A stretch of DNA of 64,000 nt from Alkalicoccobacillus murimartini (GCF_030813245.1 NZ_JAUSUA010000004.1:124001-188000); one strand, 5' to 3'; counted from the first letter of the stretch, positions 45,522 through 59,692 are shown. Notes: generated by a model from the sequence alone, not told the origin. A program made the numbers and translations.

Positions 45522-45677
45522 TTAAGTTCTTGATCCAAACTCTCCTTCAATAATCTCCGTGCACATCTCAACACACTCATCACATATACTCACACCTGGT
45601 CCTGCTACAATTTTACGAACTTGATCTTGAGCTTTACCACAGAAAGAACAAGTTAGTCCTTTTTTGTTGTTATTCAC
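45522..45677 (-). CDS. Stand-alone ClpX-type zinc-binding domain minigene (51 aa)
   Basis: A GTG at 45675-45677 opens a 51-codon frame whose product is almost only a ClpX zinc domain. Cys10/Cys13 (CSFCGK) and Cys32/Cys35 (CDEC) are intact; 31 of 39 residues from CSFCGK to the conserved LG/FG match ClpX of the next gene. The DNA similarity reaches upstream: GGAGTGATCTCATAGTG compares with GGGGTGATCTCATG of clpX, so the original ATG became ATA and GTG serves instead. It diverges from ClpX right after the domain and ends GSRT-stop. ClpX zinc domains dimerise and bind adaptors, so a modulator role is possible; a decaying duplication is the alternative. Confidence 0.6.
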   Translation of the reverse strand: MNNNKKGLTCSFCGKAQDQVRKIVAGPGVSICDECVEMCTEIIEGEFGSRT

Positions 45678-46054
45678 TATGAGATCACTCCTAAAATAGG
45701 TCCAATTCAAACTTACTTCATAACATCTACTTTCTAGTCATCTGTTCATGTTATGAGCAATGAGTTCCAGCTATTGTAGCACAATTTGAATTGCACTACA
45801 CACAATAACAACTTCTATGTACGATTGATTTTGCATTAACCATGTACTACATGAACAATGGTTATATGTTAGTGTATGTCTAGATACTGTATACATTCAA
45901 GATTCCATCCTCAAAATCCTTTTTCTGCGAAAAGATTTTTCGTATAGTCTCCTAAGCATGTTCAAATTAACCGCTCGGCATACATTCTTTTAAACATAAT
46001 AAGGAAGAAAAACAAGGTGCGTCCAAGTCCGCACCTTGTTATTTTTAATTAACA
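45678..46054. other. Intergenic region upstream of the zinc-domain minigene
   Basis: About 377 bases with the tig terminator (46006-46040). On the minus strand TGCTACAAT (TACAAT at 45773-45778) is an extended -10 candidate about 96 bases before the minigene. No other feature was seen. Confidence 0.5.
46006..46040 (-). terminator. Terminator after tig
   Basis: Minus strand AAGGTGCG and CGCACCTT form an 8-base perfect stem with an 8-base loop, followed by GTTTTTC. Confidence 0.88.
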
Positions 46055-47347
46055 TTAAGCTGTTTTGCTTTGTTCTAATAATAGATCTACAGCTTTTTGA
46101 ATTTTTAGATCTTCTTTCAAGTTGTTAATGCCACCTTGTGCAGTGAAGATTGTGCGAATCTCTTCAACAGAACGTTGATACATTTCAGCCATTTTTTCAA
46201 GCTCTTTATCTACGTCTGCATCTTCTACTTCAATCTCTTCTTTGATAGAAATTGCTTCAAGTACTAGATTTGCTTTCACACGTTTGCCAGCATCTTCTTT
46301 GAACTGCTCACGCATTGCTTCTTCATTTTGACCAGAGAACTGATAATACGTATCAAGATCCATTCCTTGGCTTTGAAGGCGTTGACCAAATTCTTGAAGC
46401 ATACGGTCAGTTTCTGTTGTGATCATTGCTTCAGGAATATCTACTGTAGCATTTTCAGTTGCTTGTTCAATTAGAGATTCACGTGTTGTGTTCTCAGCAG
46501 TATCTTTCTTTTGCTTTTCAAGTTTTTCTTTTACTTCTTTTTTAAGTTCATCTAGAGTCTCAACATTTTCGTTTACATCTTTAGCAAACTCATCGTTTAG
46601 CTCAGGAAGCTCTTTACGCTTAATTTCATGAAGCTTCACTTTGAATGTCGCTGGTTGGCCAGCAAGCTCTTCTGCATGATATTCTTCAGGGAATGTAACT
46701 TCAACTTCTTTCTCTTCTCCAGCTTTAAGACCAATTACCTGCTCTTCAAAGCCTGGGATAAATGAGTTTGAACCTACTTCTAGAGAATAGTTTTCAGCCG
46801 TGCCGCCTTCAAATGCTTCACCATTAGCGAAACCTTCAAAGTCAATAACAGCTGTATCTCCATCTTCAACAGCTCCGTCTTCAACAACAACAAGCTCAGC
46901 TTGATGCCCTTGTAGATGCTTAAGTTCTGCTTCAATGTCTTCTTCTGTTACTTCTGTATCTTGTGCTTCTACTTCTAAGCCTTTGTACTCGCCAAGCTCA
47001 ACTTCTGGCTTAACAGTTACTGTCGCTTTAAAAATAAGGTTGCTACCTTTTTCCATCTTCTCGATATCAATATCAGGACGGTCTACTGGTGTAATTCCAG
47101 ATTCGTCAACTGCTGCTGCATATGCTTCTGGAAGAAGAATATCTAGAGCATCTTGATAAAGAGACTCTACGCCAAATTGCTTTTCGAACATACCGCGTGG
47201 AACTTTCCCTTTACGGAATCCAGGGATGTTTACTTTTTTAGATACTTTCTTAAATGCTTCGTCTAAAGCTGTTGTTACTTTCTCTGCTTCAACCTCTACT
47301 GTTAAGACTCCTTGATTTCCTTCTTGCTTTTCCCATTTTGCACTCAT
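46055..47347 (-). CDS. tig: Trigger factor (ribosome-associated chaperone, PPIase)
   Basis: A 430-residue chaperone at the ribosome exit tunnel. The ribosome-binding signature is [14 protein letters not shown] near residues 36-49, the FKBP-type domain begins near 150 ([20 protein letters not shown]), and a long helical C-terminal domain follows. The start is ATG 47345-47347 with GGAGGG upstream; five earlier codons are open. It is in the usual ysoA-tig-clpX order and ends at a terminator. Confidence 0.98.
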   Translation of the reverse strand: MSAKWEKQEGNQGVLTVEVEAEKVTTALDEAFKKVSKKVNIPGFRKGKVPRGMFEKQFGVESLYQDALDILLPEAYAAAVDESGITPVDRPDIDIEKMEKGSNLIFKATVTVKPEVELGEYKGLEVEAQDTEVTEEDIEAELKHLQGHQAELVVVEDGAVEDGDTAVIDFEGFANGEAFEGGTAENYSLEVGSNSFIPGFEEQVIGLKAGEEKEVEVTFPEEYHAEELAGQPATFKVKLHEIKRKELPELNDEFAKDVNENVETLDELKKEVKEKLEKQKKDTAENTTRESLIEQATENATVDIPEAMITTETDRMLQEFGQRLQSQGMDLDTYYQFSGQNEEAMREQFKEDAGKRVKANLVLEAISIKEEIEVEDADVDKELEKMAEMYQRSVEEIRTIFTAQGGINNLKEDLKIQKAVDLLLEQSKTA

Positions 47348-47505
47348 ACATGTTCCCTCCAACTATATCTTCGTTCGTTAAAACGATTGATTTTCCGTTA
47401 TTCATGATTGACAACCACACTATTATAACATAAAGCCTTTGCTTTTCAATGGAAGCGCCTGAATTAGCAGGAGCTACTTTCATTTTTTTTCTACGTTCGT
47501 AATTG

Positions 47506-48570
47506 TTATGTATCTGTATCCCTAAAATCAGTCGGTCCCTGCTTAAATATCTGTTGCTCCAATTCTTCAATTACTGCTACTTTCTCAAGAACATCTGAGA
47601 CAGAACAGCTATATTGATCGGCTATTTCTTCTTCAAGGTCATCTAAAGCCAAGCGATCACACGCCAACAAATGGAACGAAGCTGCATACACATTTACCTC
47701 GTTCTCTTCGGGTAAAAAAGGAAACAGCACAAGCAAGTGCATAATCATAAGCTGTGTAGCCATTTCATGAAGAATAGGATTTTCGTGTTCAAGCTGTTCT
47801 GATAAGATGTCTTTTATCTTATTAGAGAATGCAGTCATACCATCACTTCCCACAAGCTTAGCTGGGACAATGGTTTTTGTTCGACCAAGTTTTGAGATCG
47901 TAACCTCACTCGAGATCTCCCATTTCATTAAAAGCTGCAGGGCATAGCTGCGTAAAAGCAGATCTTTGTTCGGGTCTTCTATGTACGTAATAAGTTCTGG
48001 TGTCGCCTTGTGTAGATTTGCTTTATTTAAGGATTGGATCGCTTGCCATTGCACTTCTGGAGAATCCGATTGAAGATGTTCAGTTTGAAGAATCCCCGAA
48101 TCATCAGGCTCAACTTCTGTAGGGTAAAACTCAGTTGAAAAGTAACCGTCCGTCATTTGCCGGCTAAAATGAAGGAGCTTATAAAGCGTCTCCGCGTGTT
48201 GAGGTGGAAAACGATTTTCAGCCAACACCGCATCAAGAATCTCAATGACTTCCTCGTACCGGGATAGTTGCACCAGTAAAGAGATATGAACTTGCAAATT
48301 CTCAAAGTAATCACCGGTACCTTCTTTGAGTAGCTTATCCGTCATTTGCACAGCCTCATCTAGACGACCCAATTCCACAAGGCTAAGCATCATCCCGAAT
48401 CGGACCTTTGGATTCTCAGGCTCTACTTTTTCAGCTTGCTGAAAATAGTCGTAGGCCGCCTGACCATCTTTTGCCTTTAAGGAGTCCATACCTAGTTCAA
48501 GCAATCTACGAACTAAGCCAGGATAAAGAACGATATTAGATTCGTTTTGCTCGTGTGATTTGTCGGTCAT
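47506..48570 (-). CDS. ysoA: TPR-repeat protein YsoA
   Basis: A 354-residue soluble protein. TPR-like repeats occupy about 20-130 (LLELGMDSLKAKDGQAAYDY, PKVRFGMMLSLVELGRLDEAV). The middle has a HEAT-like DLLLRSYALQLLMKW, and the acidic C-terminus ends in helices. Its place between leuD and tig matches B. subtilis ysoA. The role is unknown; a protein-binding scaffold is the general expectation for TPR proteins. GGGAG lies 8 bases before the ATG. Confidence 0.88.
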   Translation of the reverse strand: MTDKSHEQNESNIVLYPGLVRRLLELGMDSLKAKDGQAAYDYFQQAEKVEPENPKVRFGMMLSLVELGRLDEAVQMTDKLLKEGTGDYFENLQVHISLLVQLSRYEEVIEILDAVLAENRFPPQHAETLYKLLHFSRQMTDGYFSTEFYPTEVEPDDSGILQTEHLQSDSPEVQWQAIQSLNKANLHKATPELITYIEDPNKDLLLRSYALQLLMKWEISSEVTISKLGRTKTIVPAKLVGSDGMTAFSNKIKDILSEQLEHENPILHEMATQLMIMHLLVLFPFLPEENEVNVYAASFHLLACDRLALDDLEEEIADQYSCSVSDVLEKVAVIEELEQQIFKQGPTDFRDTDT

Positions 48571-48669
48571 TCGTTTTACTCCCGCTCCTATTGGACTAGT
48601 CTTTTTACTAAAGTTAGGTAAAGTGTATCAGTTCCTCCTTCTCATTACAAACTACGATTGTTCCTTTTG

Positions 48670-48708
48670 AAAAAAGGAGATATCTTTATCGAAAAAGATA
48701 TCTCCTCG
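48670..48708 (-). terminator. Terminator of the ilv-leu operon
   Basis: Minus strand GGAGATATCTTT and AAAGATATCTCC pair perfectly across 6 bases, followed by six T residues, just after leuD. Confidence 0.95.
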
Positions 48709-48727
48709 TGTAGGTAAATGCTACCCT

Positions 48728-49306
48728 TTACCTAGATGCTTCAAACGCTTTTATTTCTTTTTCATGTAAAAGGGTTAAGCCTATTTCATCCCAGCCATTT
48801 AGAAGCATCTTTTTCCAATAGGGATCAATGGTAAAGGAAGCCTCAAACCCTTCTCCCGTTACTAATTGTTGTTCCAAATCAATCGTTAATGAATAAATGT
48901 CCTTTTCAGCAAATGTAAAAAGGTTATTCACTGTCTCTTCATCTAATTGAATCGGTAACATTCCGTTTTTTACACAGTTATTATAGAAGATGTCTGCAAA
49001 GCTCGGGGCAATAATAACACGGAAACCATAATCATGAAGAGCCCAGGGAGCATGCTCTCTTGATGAACCACAACCAAAATTATTACCTGCAATCAAGACG
49101 GATGCATTAGCCGATTCAGGTTTGTTTAACGAAAAATCAGGATTATCACTGCCATCCTGCTGAAAACGCCAATCAAAAAATAAAAATTGCCCAAAGCCCG
49201 TTCGTTCCACACGCTTTAGAAACTGTTTTGGAATGATCTGATCCGTATCCACGTTGACTCGGTTTAGTGCAGCGGTTTGCCCTGTGTGTGTAGTTAATGG
49301 CTCCAT
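48728..49306 (-). CDS. leuD: 3-isopropylmalate dehydratase small subunit
   Basis: A 192-residue subunit of isopropylmalate isomerase. [13 protein letters not shown] is at the N-terminus and [21 protein letters not shown] is the aconitase swivelling-domain signature. It pairs with LeuC, encoded 5 bases upstream, and ends the ilv-leu operon. Confidence 0.98.
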   Translation of the reverse strand: MEPLTTHTGQTAALNRVNVDTDQIIPKQFLKRVERTGFGQFLFFDWRFQQDGSDNPDFSLNKPESANASVLIAGNNFGCGSSREHAPWALHDYGFRVIIAPSFADIFYNNCVKNGMLPIQLDEETVNNLFTFAEKDIYSLTIDLEQQLVTGEGFEASFTIDPYWKKMLLNGWDEIGLTLLHEKEIKAFEASR

Positions 49307-49311
49307 CTATC

Positions 49312-50739
49312 TCACCCTTTCTCCGGTACGGTTGCTTCAGTCTTAAACGTTCGGACGTCTACAAAATGACCAGCAATCGCTGTTGCAGCTGCCATTTCAG
49401 GACTGACTAAATGAGTACGAGATCCTTTACCTTGTCTTCCTTCAAAATTACGGTTAGAGGTAGAGGCACAACGCTGTCCTTCTGGAACTACATCTGGGTT
49501 CATACTTAAACACATACTACATCCAGATTCACGCCATTCAAATCCCGCATCCTTAAATACTTGATCTAAGCCTTCTTTCTCAGCTTGTTTCTTCACACGC
49601 TGAGAGCCAGGTACAACTAATGCACGAACATGATCTGAAACCTTCCTACCTTGAATGATACTCGCCGCGGCCCGCAAATCAGTGATGCGGGAGTTGGTAC
49701 AGGACCCAATAAAAACATGTTGTACTTTAATAGAAGAAATCGGTGTTCCTGGAGTCAAATCCATGTACTCTAATGCCTGCTCAATGCCTCTCCGACCAGA
49801 ATCACTTGTTGCATCGTCAGGCGAAGGAACCGTATCTGAAATTCGTACACCTTGAGAGGGATTCGTTCCCCATGTCACCATTGGTTCAATTTCCGAGGAA
49901 TCGATGGTAACTGTACGATCATATACAGCTCCTTCATCCGTCGCAAGCTCCCTCCATGACTGAACTGCTTCCTCAAAGGCCTCTCCTTTAGGTACAAATG
50001 AACGGCCTTCTAAATAATCAAATGTCACTTGGTCCGGACTAATTAATCCAGCCTTGGCACCTGCCTCAATAGACATATTACAGACCGTCATTCGTTCCTC
50101 CATCGTCAAACCACGAATGGCTTCACCGGTGAATTCGATAATCGATCCTGTTCCTACATCTACACCAAACTTCGAAATAATCGCTAAAATGACATCTTTT
50201 GCAGAAATACCGGTACCTAGCGTACCTGTGATGCGAACCTCTAACGTCTTTGGTTTTGACTGCCACAAAGATTGAGTAGCTAGCACATGCTCTACTTCAC
50301 TTGTGCCAATTCCAAAGGCAATGGCACCAAATGCACCATGAGTAGATGTATGACTATCGCCACATACAATCGTTTTACCTGGCTGTGTTAGGCCAAGTTC
50401 TGGACCAATCACATGAACAATTCCATTTTCAGGGCTCTTAAGATCGGCAATTTCCACTCCAAACTCTTTACAGTTCTCAGCTAGTGTATCCATTTGTTTT
50501 CGTGCGATCATATCCGTTATATCATATCGATTCACTGTCGGTACATTGTGATCCATTGTCGCAAAGGTGAGATCTGGACGCCTTACCTTCCTACCAGCAA
50601 GTCTAAGTCCTTCGAATGCTTGAGGGGAGGTAACCTCATGTACAAGATGCAAGTCAACATATAATAAACTTGGTTTCCCCTCTTCTGCGGTTACTTCATG
50701 TGCATTCCAAATCTTCTCTATAATTGTTTTAGGTGCCAT
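49312..50739 (-). CDS. leuC: 3-isopropylmalate dehydratase large subunit
   Basis: A 475-residue aconitase-family subunit. Iron-sulfur ligands appear as FIGSCTNSR and [12 protein letters not shown]. The start is ATG 50737-50739, about 7 bases after AGAGGAGG; two earlier in-frame ATG codons sit on or before that site. It converts 2-isopropylmalate to 3-isopropylmalate with LeuD. Confidence 0.97.
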   Translation of the reverse strand: MAPKTIIEKIWNAHEVTAEEGKPSLLYVDLHLVHEVTSPQAFEGLRLAGRKVRRPDLTFATMDHNVPTVNRYDITDMIARKQMDTLAENCKEFGVEIADLKSPENGIVHVIGPELGLTQPGKTIVCGDSHTSTHGAFGAIAFGIGTSEVEHVLATQSLWQSKPKTLEVRITGTLGTGISAKDVILAIISKFGVDVGTGSIIEFTGEAIRGLTMEERMTVCNMSIEAGAKAGLISPDQVTFDYLEGRSFVPKGEAFEEAVQSWRELATDEGAVYDRTVTIDSSEIEPMVTWGTNPSQGVRISDTVPSPDDATSDSGRRGIEQALEYMDLTPGTPISSIKVQHVFIGSCTNSRITDLRAAASIIQGRKVSDHVRALVVPGSQRVKKQAEKEGLDQVFKDAGFEWRESGCSMCLSMNPDVVPEGQRCASTSNRNFEGRQGKGSRTHLVSPEMAAATAIAGHFVDVRTFKTEATVPEKG

Positions 50740-50766
50740 TGCCATTCCTCCTCTTTCTGACATCGG

Positions 50767-51849
50767 TTATTTCGTTGATCCTATATACTGAAGAACTGCA
50801 TCCGTCATTTCAGACGTAGACACAGCTTCTTGATTTCCATAAACAAGGTCTGCCGTTCTAATGCCTGAATCTAAGGCTTTATTGATTGCATTTAGAATGT
50901 CACGAGCTTCATCTTCCATATGAAAGGCATATTTGAGCATCATCGCGGTAGAAGCAATTGTAGCTAAGGGATTAGCCAAGCCTTTACCTGCTATGTCTGG
51001 AGCAGAACCATGAATGGGCTCATAGATCCCTGGCCCATCCGCACTAAGACTTGCAGACGGCAATAAACCAAGTGATCCAGAGATCATAGAGGCTTCATCA
51101 CTTAAAATATCCCCAAATAAATTCTCTGTAACTAGCACGTCAAATTGGCGTGGGTTTCGAATAAGCTGCATCGCTGCGTTATCGACAAGCATGTGTTCTA
51201 GTGACACGTTCGGAAACTCTTCAGAGATTTCATTAGCGATTTGTCTCCAAAGTCTACTTGATTCCAACACATTGGCTTTATCTACTGACATCACCTTGCC
51301 ACCTCGTACCTCTGCCAGTTGAAAAGCCATCCGAATGATTCGTTCTATCTCACTGCGTTTGTACGTGAGTGTATCAACCGCACCCTCTTCTCCATCGATG
51401 TCCAAGCGCTCGCTCGGTTCTCCAAAATAAAGACCACCCGTCAGCTCTCTGACGATTAACAAGTCGATATCTCGCACTACTTCTTCTTTTATAGTTGACT
51501 CTGAAACCAAACTATTATAGATCGAAACAGGTCGTAAATTAGAGAATAGCTGTAATTCTTTTCTAATTCGTAACAAGCCTTTTTCTGGACGAAGGTGAGC
51601 AGGATTCGCGTCCCATTTCGGTCCACCAACTGCTCCTAGTAAGATCGCATCACTTTCTTTACACAAAGCCAATGTATCGCTTGGAAGAGGGTCATTAAAT
51701 TGATCAATGGCTGTTCCCCCAATGGCCGCGCTCTGATACGTAAATTCATGTCCGTATTGCTTTCCAATTTCGTCTAAGACACGTGTTGCCTCTGCCACAA
51801 CTTCAGGACCAATCCCATCACCAGGCAGAAGTGTAATCGATTTTTTCAT
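50767..51849 (-). CDS. leuB: 3-isopropylmalate dehydrogenase
   Basis: A 360-residue NAD-dependent decarboxylating dehydrogenase. N-terminal LLPGDGIGPEVVAEA, the substrate region LLRIRKELQLFSNLRP, VRELTGGLYFGEPSE and the NAD motif IYEPIHGSAPDIAGKGLANP are typical. It lies between leuA and leuC with 14-27 base gaps. Confidence 0.98.
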   Translation of the reverse strand: MKKSITLLPGDGIGPEVVAEATRVLDEIGKQYGHEFTYQSAAIGGTAIDQFNDPLPSDTLALCKESDAILLGAVGGPKWDANPAHLRPEKGLLRIRKELQLFSNLRPVSIYNSLVSESTIKEEVVRDIDLLIVRELTGGLYFGEPSERLDIDGEEGAVDTLTYKRSEIERIIRMAFQLAEVRGGKVMSVDKANVLESSRLWRQIANEISEEFPNVSLEHMLVDNAAMQLIRNPRQFDVLVTENLFGDILSDEASMISGSLGLLPSASLSADGPGIYEPIHGSAPDIAGKGLANPLATIASTAMMLKYAFHMEDEARDILNAINKALDSGIRTADLVYGNQEAVSTSEMTDAVLQYIGSTK

Positions 51850-51863
51850 ATGAGACAGCTCTC

Positions 51864-54420
<2,557 letters not shown>

Positions 54421-54481
54421 TTAAAATCTCTCCTCTTTTGTTTGGGTTTTTGGTTTATATTTGGAATTTCACGTGTTCCCT

Positions 54482-55003
54482 TTAGTTAATTAAGCTAAGA
54501 CGATTAGGCTCAGTGAAGACTTTTTTCGAACTTCTGCTTAAAGCAGTCTCCCCTGTTCTTGCCAATTCTTTAATTCCATATGGACGGAGTAAATCAATTA
54601 ACGCCTCAACTTTTTCATGATCGCCTACCACTTGGAGGGTCATGCTCTCGCGCCCAATATCAATGGTTGAGGCACGAAAGGTATTAACAAGGGCCGAAAT
54701 TTCACCCCGTTGTTCAGGCAAGGCGACAATTTTGATTAAAGCAAGTTCCCTTGCAATAATGGATTCATCTGTAATGTCCTTGACCTTCAAGACATCCACT
54801 TGTTTGTGCAGCTGCTTTAAAACCTGCTCTATATTGTTCATTGTGTCCGCCACTACAACAAAGGTCATTCTAGATACAGAAGGGTTCTCCGTTATTCCAA
54901 CGGTAATGCTCTCAATATTAAAATGTCTTCTAGAAAAGAGACCGGTAATCCGGTTCAATACACCAGAGTTGTTATTTACAAGTGTTGATATCGTCCGTTT
55001 CAT
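54482..55003 (-). CDS. ilvH: Acetolactate synthase small (regulatory) subunit
   Basis: A 173-residue subunit with an N-terminal ACT domain ([20 protein letters not shown] and [14 protein letters not shown]) that gives valine feedback to IlvB. A second ACT-like half follows with [12 protein letters not shown]. It overlaps ilvB by 4 bases (ATGA). Confidence 0.97.
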   Translation of the reverse strand: MKRTISTLVNNNSGVLNRITGLFSRRHFNIESITVGITENPSVSRMTFVVVADTMNNIEQVLKQLHKQVDVLKVKDITDESIIARELALIKIVALPEQRGEISALVNTFRASTIDIGRESMTLQVVGDHEKVEALIDLLRPYGIKELARTGETALSRSSKKVFTEPNRLSLIN

Positions 55004-56736
55004 GGCGTTACCCCCTCCATTTGGTGATGTCCTTTGCCTGGACAGATCATCGGATAAACATTTTCTTCTTTTGCTACTCTGAAGTCCATTAATACTGGAC
55101 CATCATGAGCAAGCATTTCATCAATAGCTGATTCCATATCTTTTAACTCATCGACCCTCATCGCTTTAATCGAATACGCATCAGCTAGTTTGACAAAGTC
55201 TGGCTGAATCGGGAATAAGGAATTGGAATAGCGCTCACCATGGAACAATTGTTGCCACTGACGAACCATACCAAGCGAGGCGTTATTAACAATGACAACC
55301 TTGACCGGAAGATTCAGTTCTTGCAAAATCGACAACTCTTGTAACGTCATTTGGAATCCAGCATCACCAACGATTGATACAACCGTTGATTGTGGCTCTG
55401 CAATTTGCGCACCAATCGCTGCTGGAAAACCAAACCCCATCGTTCCAAGACCTCCTGATGTAACCCAACGATTTGGCTTATCAAATTTATAAAATTGAGC
55501 CGACCACATCTGATGCTGCCCTACATCTGTAGTGACAATAGCTTCACCTTTTGTTTTCTCATAAATTTTTTCAATTAAATGCTGTGGTTTAATCACTTCA
55601 TCCTCTTGCTTATACCAAAGTGGATAGTCAGACTTCATTTTCTGAAGGTCCGCTTTCCAAACCGCATGGTCTGCTTGCTCTCCGTTCTCGGCAATTAACA
55701 GTCTTAGGGCCTCTCCTGCATCTCCTACTACTGGAATTTGTGTTTCGATGTTTTTACCAATTTCAGCAGGATCCACATCGATATGAGCAACGGTTGCGTA
55801 AGGAGCAAAATAATCAAGCTTTCCTGTCAAACGATCATCAAAACGTGCGCCAATATTGATTAATAGATCTGCTTCATGCAAAGCCATGTTTGCTGCATAC
55901 GTTCCATGCATACCTGCCATACCTAGATGTAATTCATGATTACCAGGGAAATTTCCTAATCCAAGCAATGTGTTTACAACAGGGATTTGTTGTTGTTCGA
56001 CATATTCAAATAATTGTTCACTTGCTTTGGCATGTAAAATGCCTGCTCCTGCTAAAATAACTGGCTTTCTAGCTTTTGATACAGCTTCTGCAAGCTTTCT
56101 AATCTGCTGTTTGTTTGGAATCACAGTTGGTTGATAGCCTGGAAGATTTACTTCTTTACTGTAATCGAACAATCCAGACTCCTGAGAGACATCTTTTGGT
56201 AGATCAATTAATACGGGACCCGGTCTACCCGTTGTCGCAATATGAAATGCTTCTTTTATAATCCTCGGAAACTCCTCAACACTTCGAACCTGGAAGTTAT
56301 GCTTTGTAATTGGCATTGTAATACCCAACATATCGGCCTCTTGAAAGGCATCTGTGCCAATAACTGACTTAGCTACTTGACCTGTGATAACAACAAGTGG
56401 AAGGGAATCAATCATCGCATCAGCAATTCCAGTTACTACATTGGTTGCACCAGGTCCTGATGTGACGACACATACACCTGGCTTCCCTGCTACTCTTGCA
56501 TATCCTTCTGCGGCATGAATAGCTCCTTGCTCATGTCTTGCTAAGATATGGCGAATACCTGTTTTATAGATTTCATCATAAGTCGGAAGAATAGCTCCAC
56601 CCGGATACCCAAAGATAACCTCTACATTTTCTTTTGCTAAAGCTTGAATCAACATGCCTGAACCAGTCATTTCTTTTGGCGCCTCATCCTCGTTGTGCTT
56701 GGCAACGTACTCCTGTTTCTTTGTTTTGGTTGACAT
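55000..56736 (-). CDS. ilvB: Acetolactate synthase large (catalytic) subunit
   Basis: A 578-residue thiamine-diphosphate and FAD enzyme, starting at ATG 56734-56736 with AAGGAGGAG upstream; 18 earlier open codons run into the leader and are rejected. The catalytic Glu is in [16 protein letters not shown], the ThDP motif is [15 protein letters not shown] to VVIVNN, and [11 protein letters not shown] begins the fold. It is the first gene after the leucine T-box. Confidence 0.98.
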   Translation of the reverse strand: MSTKTKKQEYVAKHNEDEAPKEMTGSGMLIQALAKENVEVIFGYPGGAILPTYDEIYKTGIRHILARHEQGAIHAAEGYARVAGKPGVCVVTSGPGATNVVTGIADAMIDSLPLVVITGQVAKSVIGTDAFQEADMLGITMPITKHNFQVRSVEEFPRIIKEAFHIATTGRPGPVLIDLPKDVSQESGLFDYSKEVNLPGYQPTVIPNKQQIRKLAEAVSKARKPVILAGAGILHAKASEQLFEYVEQQQIPVVNTLLGLGNFPGNHELHLGMAGMHGTYAANMALHEADLLINIGARFDDRLTGKLDYFAPYATVAHIDVDPAEIGKNIETQIPVVGDAGEALRLLIAENGEQADHAVWKADLQKMKSDYPLWYKQEDEVIKPQHLIEKIYEKTKGEAIVTTDVGQHQMWSAQFYKFDKPNRWVTSGGLGTMGFGFPAAIGAQIAEPQSTVVSIVGDAGFQMTLQELSILQELNLPVKVVIVNNASLGMVRQWQQLFHGERYSNSLFPIQPDFVKLADAYSIKAMRVDELKDMESAIDEMLAHDGPVLMDFRVAKEENVYPMICPGKGHHQMEGVTP

Positions 56737-56788
56737 CGTTGCTCCTCCTTTTTCGGATCCTTTGTGTATGAATTGATACATTAAAAAC

Positions 56789-57075
56789 AAAAAAATCTTT
56801 CCGCGCCCAACAAGCTACATCTGCAGCTGAAGGGGCGAAAAGATTTACTTTTCACGGTACCACCCTAGTTCACCGGATTGAATCCGGTCTCATGGACAAA
56901 AACGTCTGTCCGTTTTGATAACGAGTGCTGGTACACTCGGCCTCCCTAGTAACACAGTGGTAAACACTGTCTGTTCAGTAAGGCTCTCAGAGGTGAGTTT
57001 CAGAATACCTTCTGCACCGTTTCTCAGCAACACGGCTCTCTTTAGCAGAACGTCTATTCTTACTTTCCTCTTCAA
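56789..57075 (-). promoter_or_regulatory. T-box riboswitch of ilvBHC-leuABCD (Leu, CTC specifier)
   Basis: T-box sequence AGGGTGGTACCGTG lies at 56856-56869 on the minus strand. Terminator arms AATCTTTTCGCCCC and GGGCGCGGAAAGATT with a T run lie at 56789-56847. In stem I the bases GAA-A-CTC-ACC place the specifier CTC at 56995-56997, a leucine codon as in the B. subtilis ilv-leu leader. Leucine starvation would allow readthrough. Confidence 0.93.
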
Positions 57076-57085
57076 CGATTTGATG

Positions 57086-57091
57086 ATTATA
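57086..57091 (-). promoter_or_regulatory. Perfect -10 box at the end of ilvD, before the leucine T-box
   Basis: Minus strand TATAAT overlaps the ilvD stop codon (57087-57089), about 10 bases before stem I of the T-box. The -35 at 16-17 bases is poor. It could start a separate ilvB-leuD transcript. Confidence 0.5.
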
Positions 57092-58754
57092 TTTTCATGA
57101 CTCCACCTGTATTAGCGGAAGTTACTAGCTTAGAATAACGTGCGAGATATCCTTTTTTCACCTTAGGTTCAGGCTCAGTCCAACCAACTTTTCGACGAGC
57201 AAGCTCTTCTTCATCAACAAGTAGGTGAATGCCTCGATTTGGCAAATCAATCTTGATTTTATCTCCATTTTCAACAAATGCAATCGGTCCACCTTCTGCA
57301 GCTTCTGGTGAGATATGACCAATTGAAATCCCTCTTGAAGCACCAGAGAAACGACCATCTGTAATGAGTGCCACCTTTGTTCCAAGACCTCTACCTTGAA
57401 TGGCTGAGGTTGGTGCAAGCATTTCTGGCATTCCAGGTCCACCTTTTGGCCCTTCAGTTCGAATGACTACAACATGCCCTTCTCGTACTTCACCTTTATT
57501 TATCTTTTCTTGAGCTTCTTCTTGAGATTCAAAGACAATTGCTTCTCCTTCAAAAACTTGAATGGAAGGATCAACGCCACCAACTTTTATAACAGCGCCA
57601 TCTGGTGCAAGGTTTCCAAACAGAATGGATAATCCACCCACTGGACTATATGCCGTATCTTTGTCCCTTATAACCTCTTTATTTGTAACTTCTGCATCTT
57701 TGACATTTTCATAGAGGCTTTTTCCTGAAATCGTGATTCGATCAGGGTGAACTGCCCCTTCGATTTCACAGAGTTGTTTGATAATTGCACTTACACCACC
57801 AGCTTGGTGAACATCGTCCATCGAATAATCGGATGCTGGACTGATTTTACAAAGGTAAGGAATTCTCTCAGCTACTTCGTTAATACGGTTCAAATCGTAT
57901 TCAACTTCAGCTTCATGAGCAATGGCTAATGTGTGAAGTACTGTATTTGTAGAACCACCCATTGCCATGTCTAAAGCAAATGCATCATCTATGGTTTCTT
58001 GAGTAATAATATCTCTTGGTTTGATGTCTTTTTCGATTAAGTTCATCAAGTGCTTCGCAGCATCCTTAATTAACTGGTGACGCTTTTCAGATGTAGCAAC
58101 AATCGTTCCATTACCCGGCAGTGCCAATCCTAACATTTCCATTAATGAGTTCATTGAATTTGCTGTAAACATTCCTGAACACGATCCACAAGTTGGACAG
58201 GCCTGCTGTTCAATCTCAAGCAGTTCTTCTCTTGTCATTTTACCGGATGAGAAAGCTCCAACGCCTTCAAAAACGGATACAAGTGACAAGCTCTGACCTT
58301 CTTTCGTGCGTCCTGCTTCCATTGGTCCACCTGAGACAAAAACAGAAGGAACATTGGTACGAACCGACGCCATCAACATGCCTGGTGTGATCTTATCGCA
58401 GTTTGGAATGTAGAATACTCCATCAAACCAATGTGCATTAATAACTGTTTCTGCTGCATCACAGATGATCTCTCTACTTGGAAGTGAATACCTCATTCCA
58501 ATATGTCCCATTGCAATCCCATCATCAACACCTATGGTATTAAATTCGAATGGAATTCCACCAGCTTCGATAATAGCTTGCTTAGCAACCTCTGCAAATT
58601 TATTCAAATGCATATGGCCTGGAATAATATCAATATAAGAATTACAGACTCCGATAAATGGTTTATCCATATCCTCTTCGCTTACTCCTGCAGCTCTTAG
58701 TAAACTTCTATGAGGTGCTCGATCGATCCCTTTTTTGATCATATCACTTCTCAT
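57087..58754 (-). CDS. ilvD: Dihydroxy-acid dehydratase
   Basis: A 555-residue iron-sulfur enzyme making 2-ketoisovalerate and 2-keto-3-methylvalerate. Cysteines appear in [26 protein letters not shown] and [19 protein letters not shown]. The start is ATG 58752-58754, with GGGAG upstream; seven earlier codons are open. It lies between ilvE and the T-box leader of ilvB. Confidence 0.98.
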   Translation of the reverse strand: MRSDMIKKGIDRAPHRSLLRAAGVSEEDMDKPFIGVCNSYIDIIPGHMHLNKFAEVAKQAIIEAGGIPFEFNTIGVDDGIAMGHIGMRYSLPSREIICDAAETVINAHWFDGVFYIPNCDKITPGMLMASVRTNVPSVFVSGGPMEAGRTKEGQSLSLVSVFEGVGAFSSGKMTREELLEIEQQACPTCGSCSGMFTANSMNSLMEMLGLALPGNGTIVATSEKRHQLIKDAAKHLMNLIEKDIKPRDIITQETIDDAFALDMAMGGSTNTVLHTLAIAHEAEVEYDLNRINEVAERIPYLCKISPASDYSMDDVHQAGGVSAIIKQLCEIEGAVHPDRITISGKSLYENVKDAEVTNKEVIRDKDTAYSPVGGLSILFGNLAPDGAVIKVGGVDPSIQVFEGEAIVFESQEEAQEKINKGEVREGHVVVIRTEGPKGGPGMPEMLAPTSAIQGRGLGTKVALITDGRFSGASRGISIGHISPEAAEGGPIAFVENGDKIKIDLPNRGIHLLVDEEELARRKVGWTEPEPKVKKGYLARYSKLVTSANTGGVMKI

Positions 58755-58786
58755 TGCTACCCGCTCCCACATCACTATAATCTCTG

Positions 58787-59692
58787 TTAACTCACCGTTG
58801 CGTTTTCATTTACTGAAGGAACTTTCTCTCCTTCAATCACGACCATTTCTCTAAATGCCTCAAGTAGTTGATTTGTTATAGGGCCAGGAATTCCTTCTCC
58901 TATCACTCTTCCATCAACTTTTATTACGGCAATGACCTCTGCTGCGGTTCCAGTGAGGAATACTTCATCAGCAGTATAGACATCATGTCTAGTAAACGGC
59001 TCTTCTTTTACTTGATAACCTAGTCGTGAAGCTAGTTCCATAATTGCATTTCGCGTAATACCTTCCAAAGCACCTACATAACCAGGAGGTGTCAGGATGT
59101 TCTTTCCTTTAATGATAAAGACGTTATCTGCAGAACCCTCAGCTACATAGCCCTGATCATTTAACATTAACGCTTCGTTCACTCCGGCCAATCCGGCCTC
59201 TATTTTGACAAGAATATTATTCAAATAATTTAGTGATTTCACTTTAGGACTCAGCACATCAGATCGACTTCTTCGTGTTGCAACAGTTACGATCTCAAGG
59301 CCAGTGTTGTAGAGTTCCCTCGGAAAAATCGATAAGGATTCAGCTATCACAATTAACTGTGGATTTGAACAAGACGCTGGGTCTAATCCAAGATTACCTA
59401 TACCTCTTGATACAATCAGTCGTATATAAGCATCTGTCAATTGATTCTTGTTTAATGTTTCGACAATAATCGAAATCAACTCATCCATTGTATACGGAAT
59501 TGATAACATAATAGATTTAGCTGAGTCATACAACCTTGTTAGATGTTCTCGTAGCCGGAAGATATTACGACTGTATACACGAATGCCTTCAAATACACCA
59601 TCTCCGTATAAAAAACCATGATCATAAACGGATATCTTTGCTTCGTGTTTAGGTACAAATGAACCATCTATATAGATCCATTGCTCTTCCAT
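58787..59692 (-). CDS. ilvE: Branched-chain amino acid aminotransferase
   Basis: A 301-residue fold-type IV PLP enzyme, transferring amino groups to branched-chain keto acids. The lysine is in [19 protein letters not shown], with [24 protein letters not shown] and [23 protein letters not shown] stands before the ATG. It opens the ilvED part upstream of the T-box and has a strong sigma-A promoter. In B. subtilis the orthologues ywaA/ybgE are elsewhere. Confidence 0.96.
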   Translation of the reverse strand: MEEQWIYIDGSFVPKHEAKISVYDHGFLYGDGVFEGIRVYSRNIFRLREHLTRLYDSAKSIMLSIPYTMDELISIIVETLNKNQLTDAYIRLIVSRGIGNLGLDPASCSNPQLIVIAESLSIFPRELYNTGLEIVTVATRRSRSDVLSPKVKSLNYLNNILVKIEAGLAGVNEALMLNDQGYVAEGSADNVFIIKGKNILTPPGYVGALEGITRNAIMELASRLGYQVKEEPFTRHDVYTADEVFLTGTAAEVIAVIKVDGRVIGEGIPGPITNQLLEAFREMVVIEGEKVPSVNENATVS

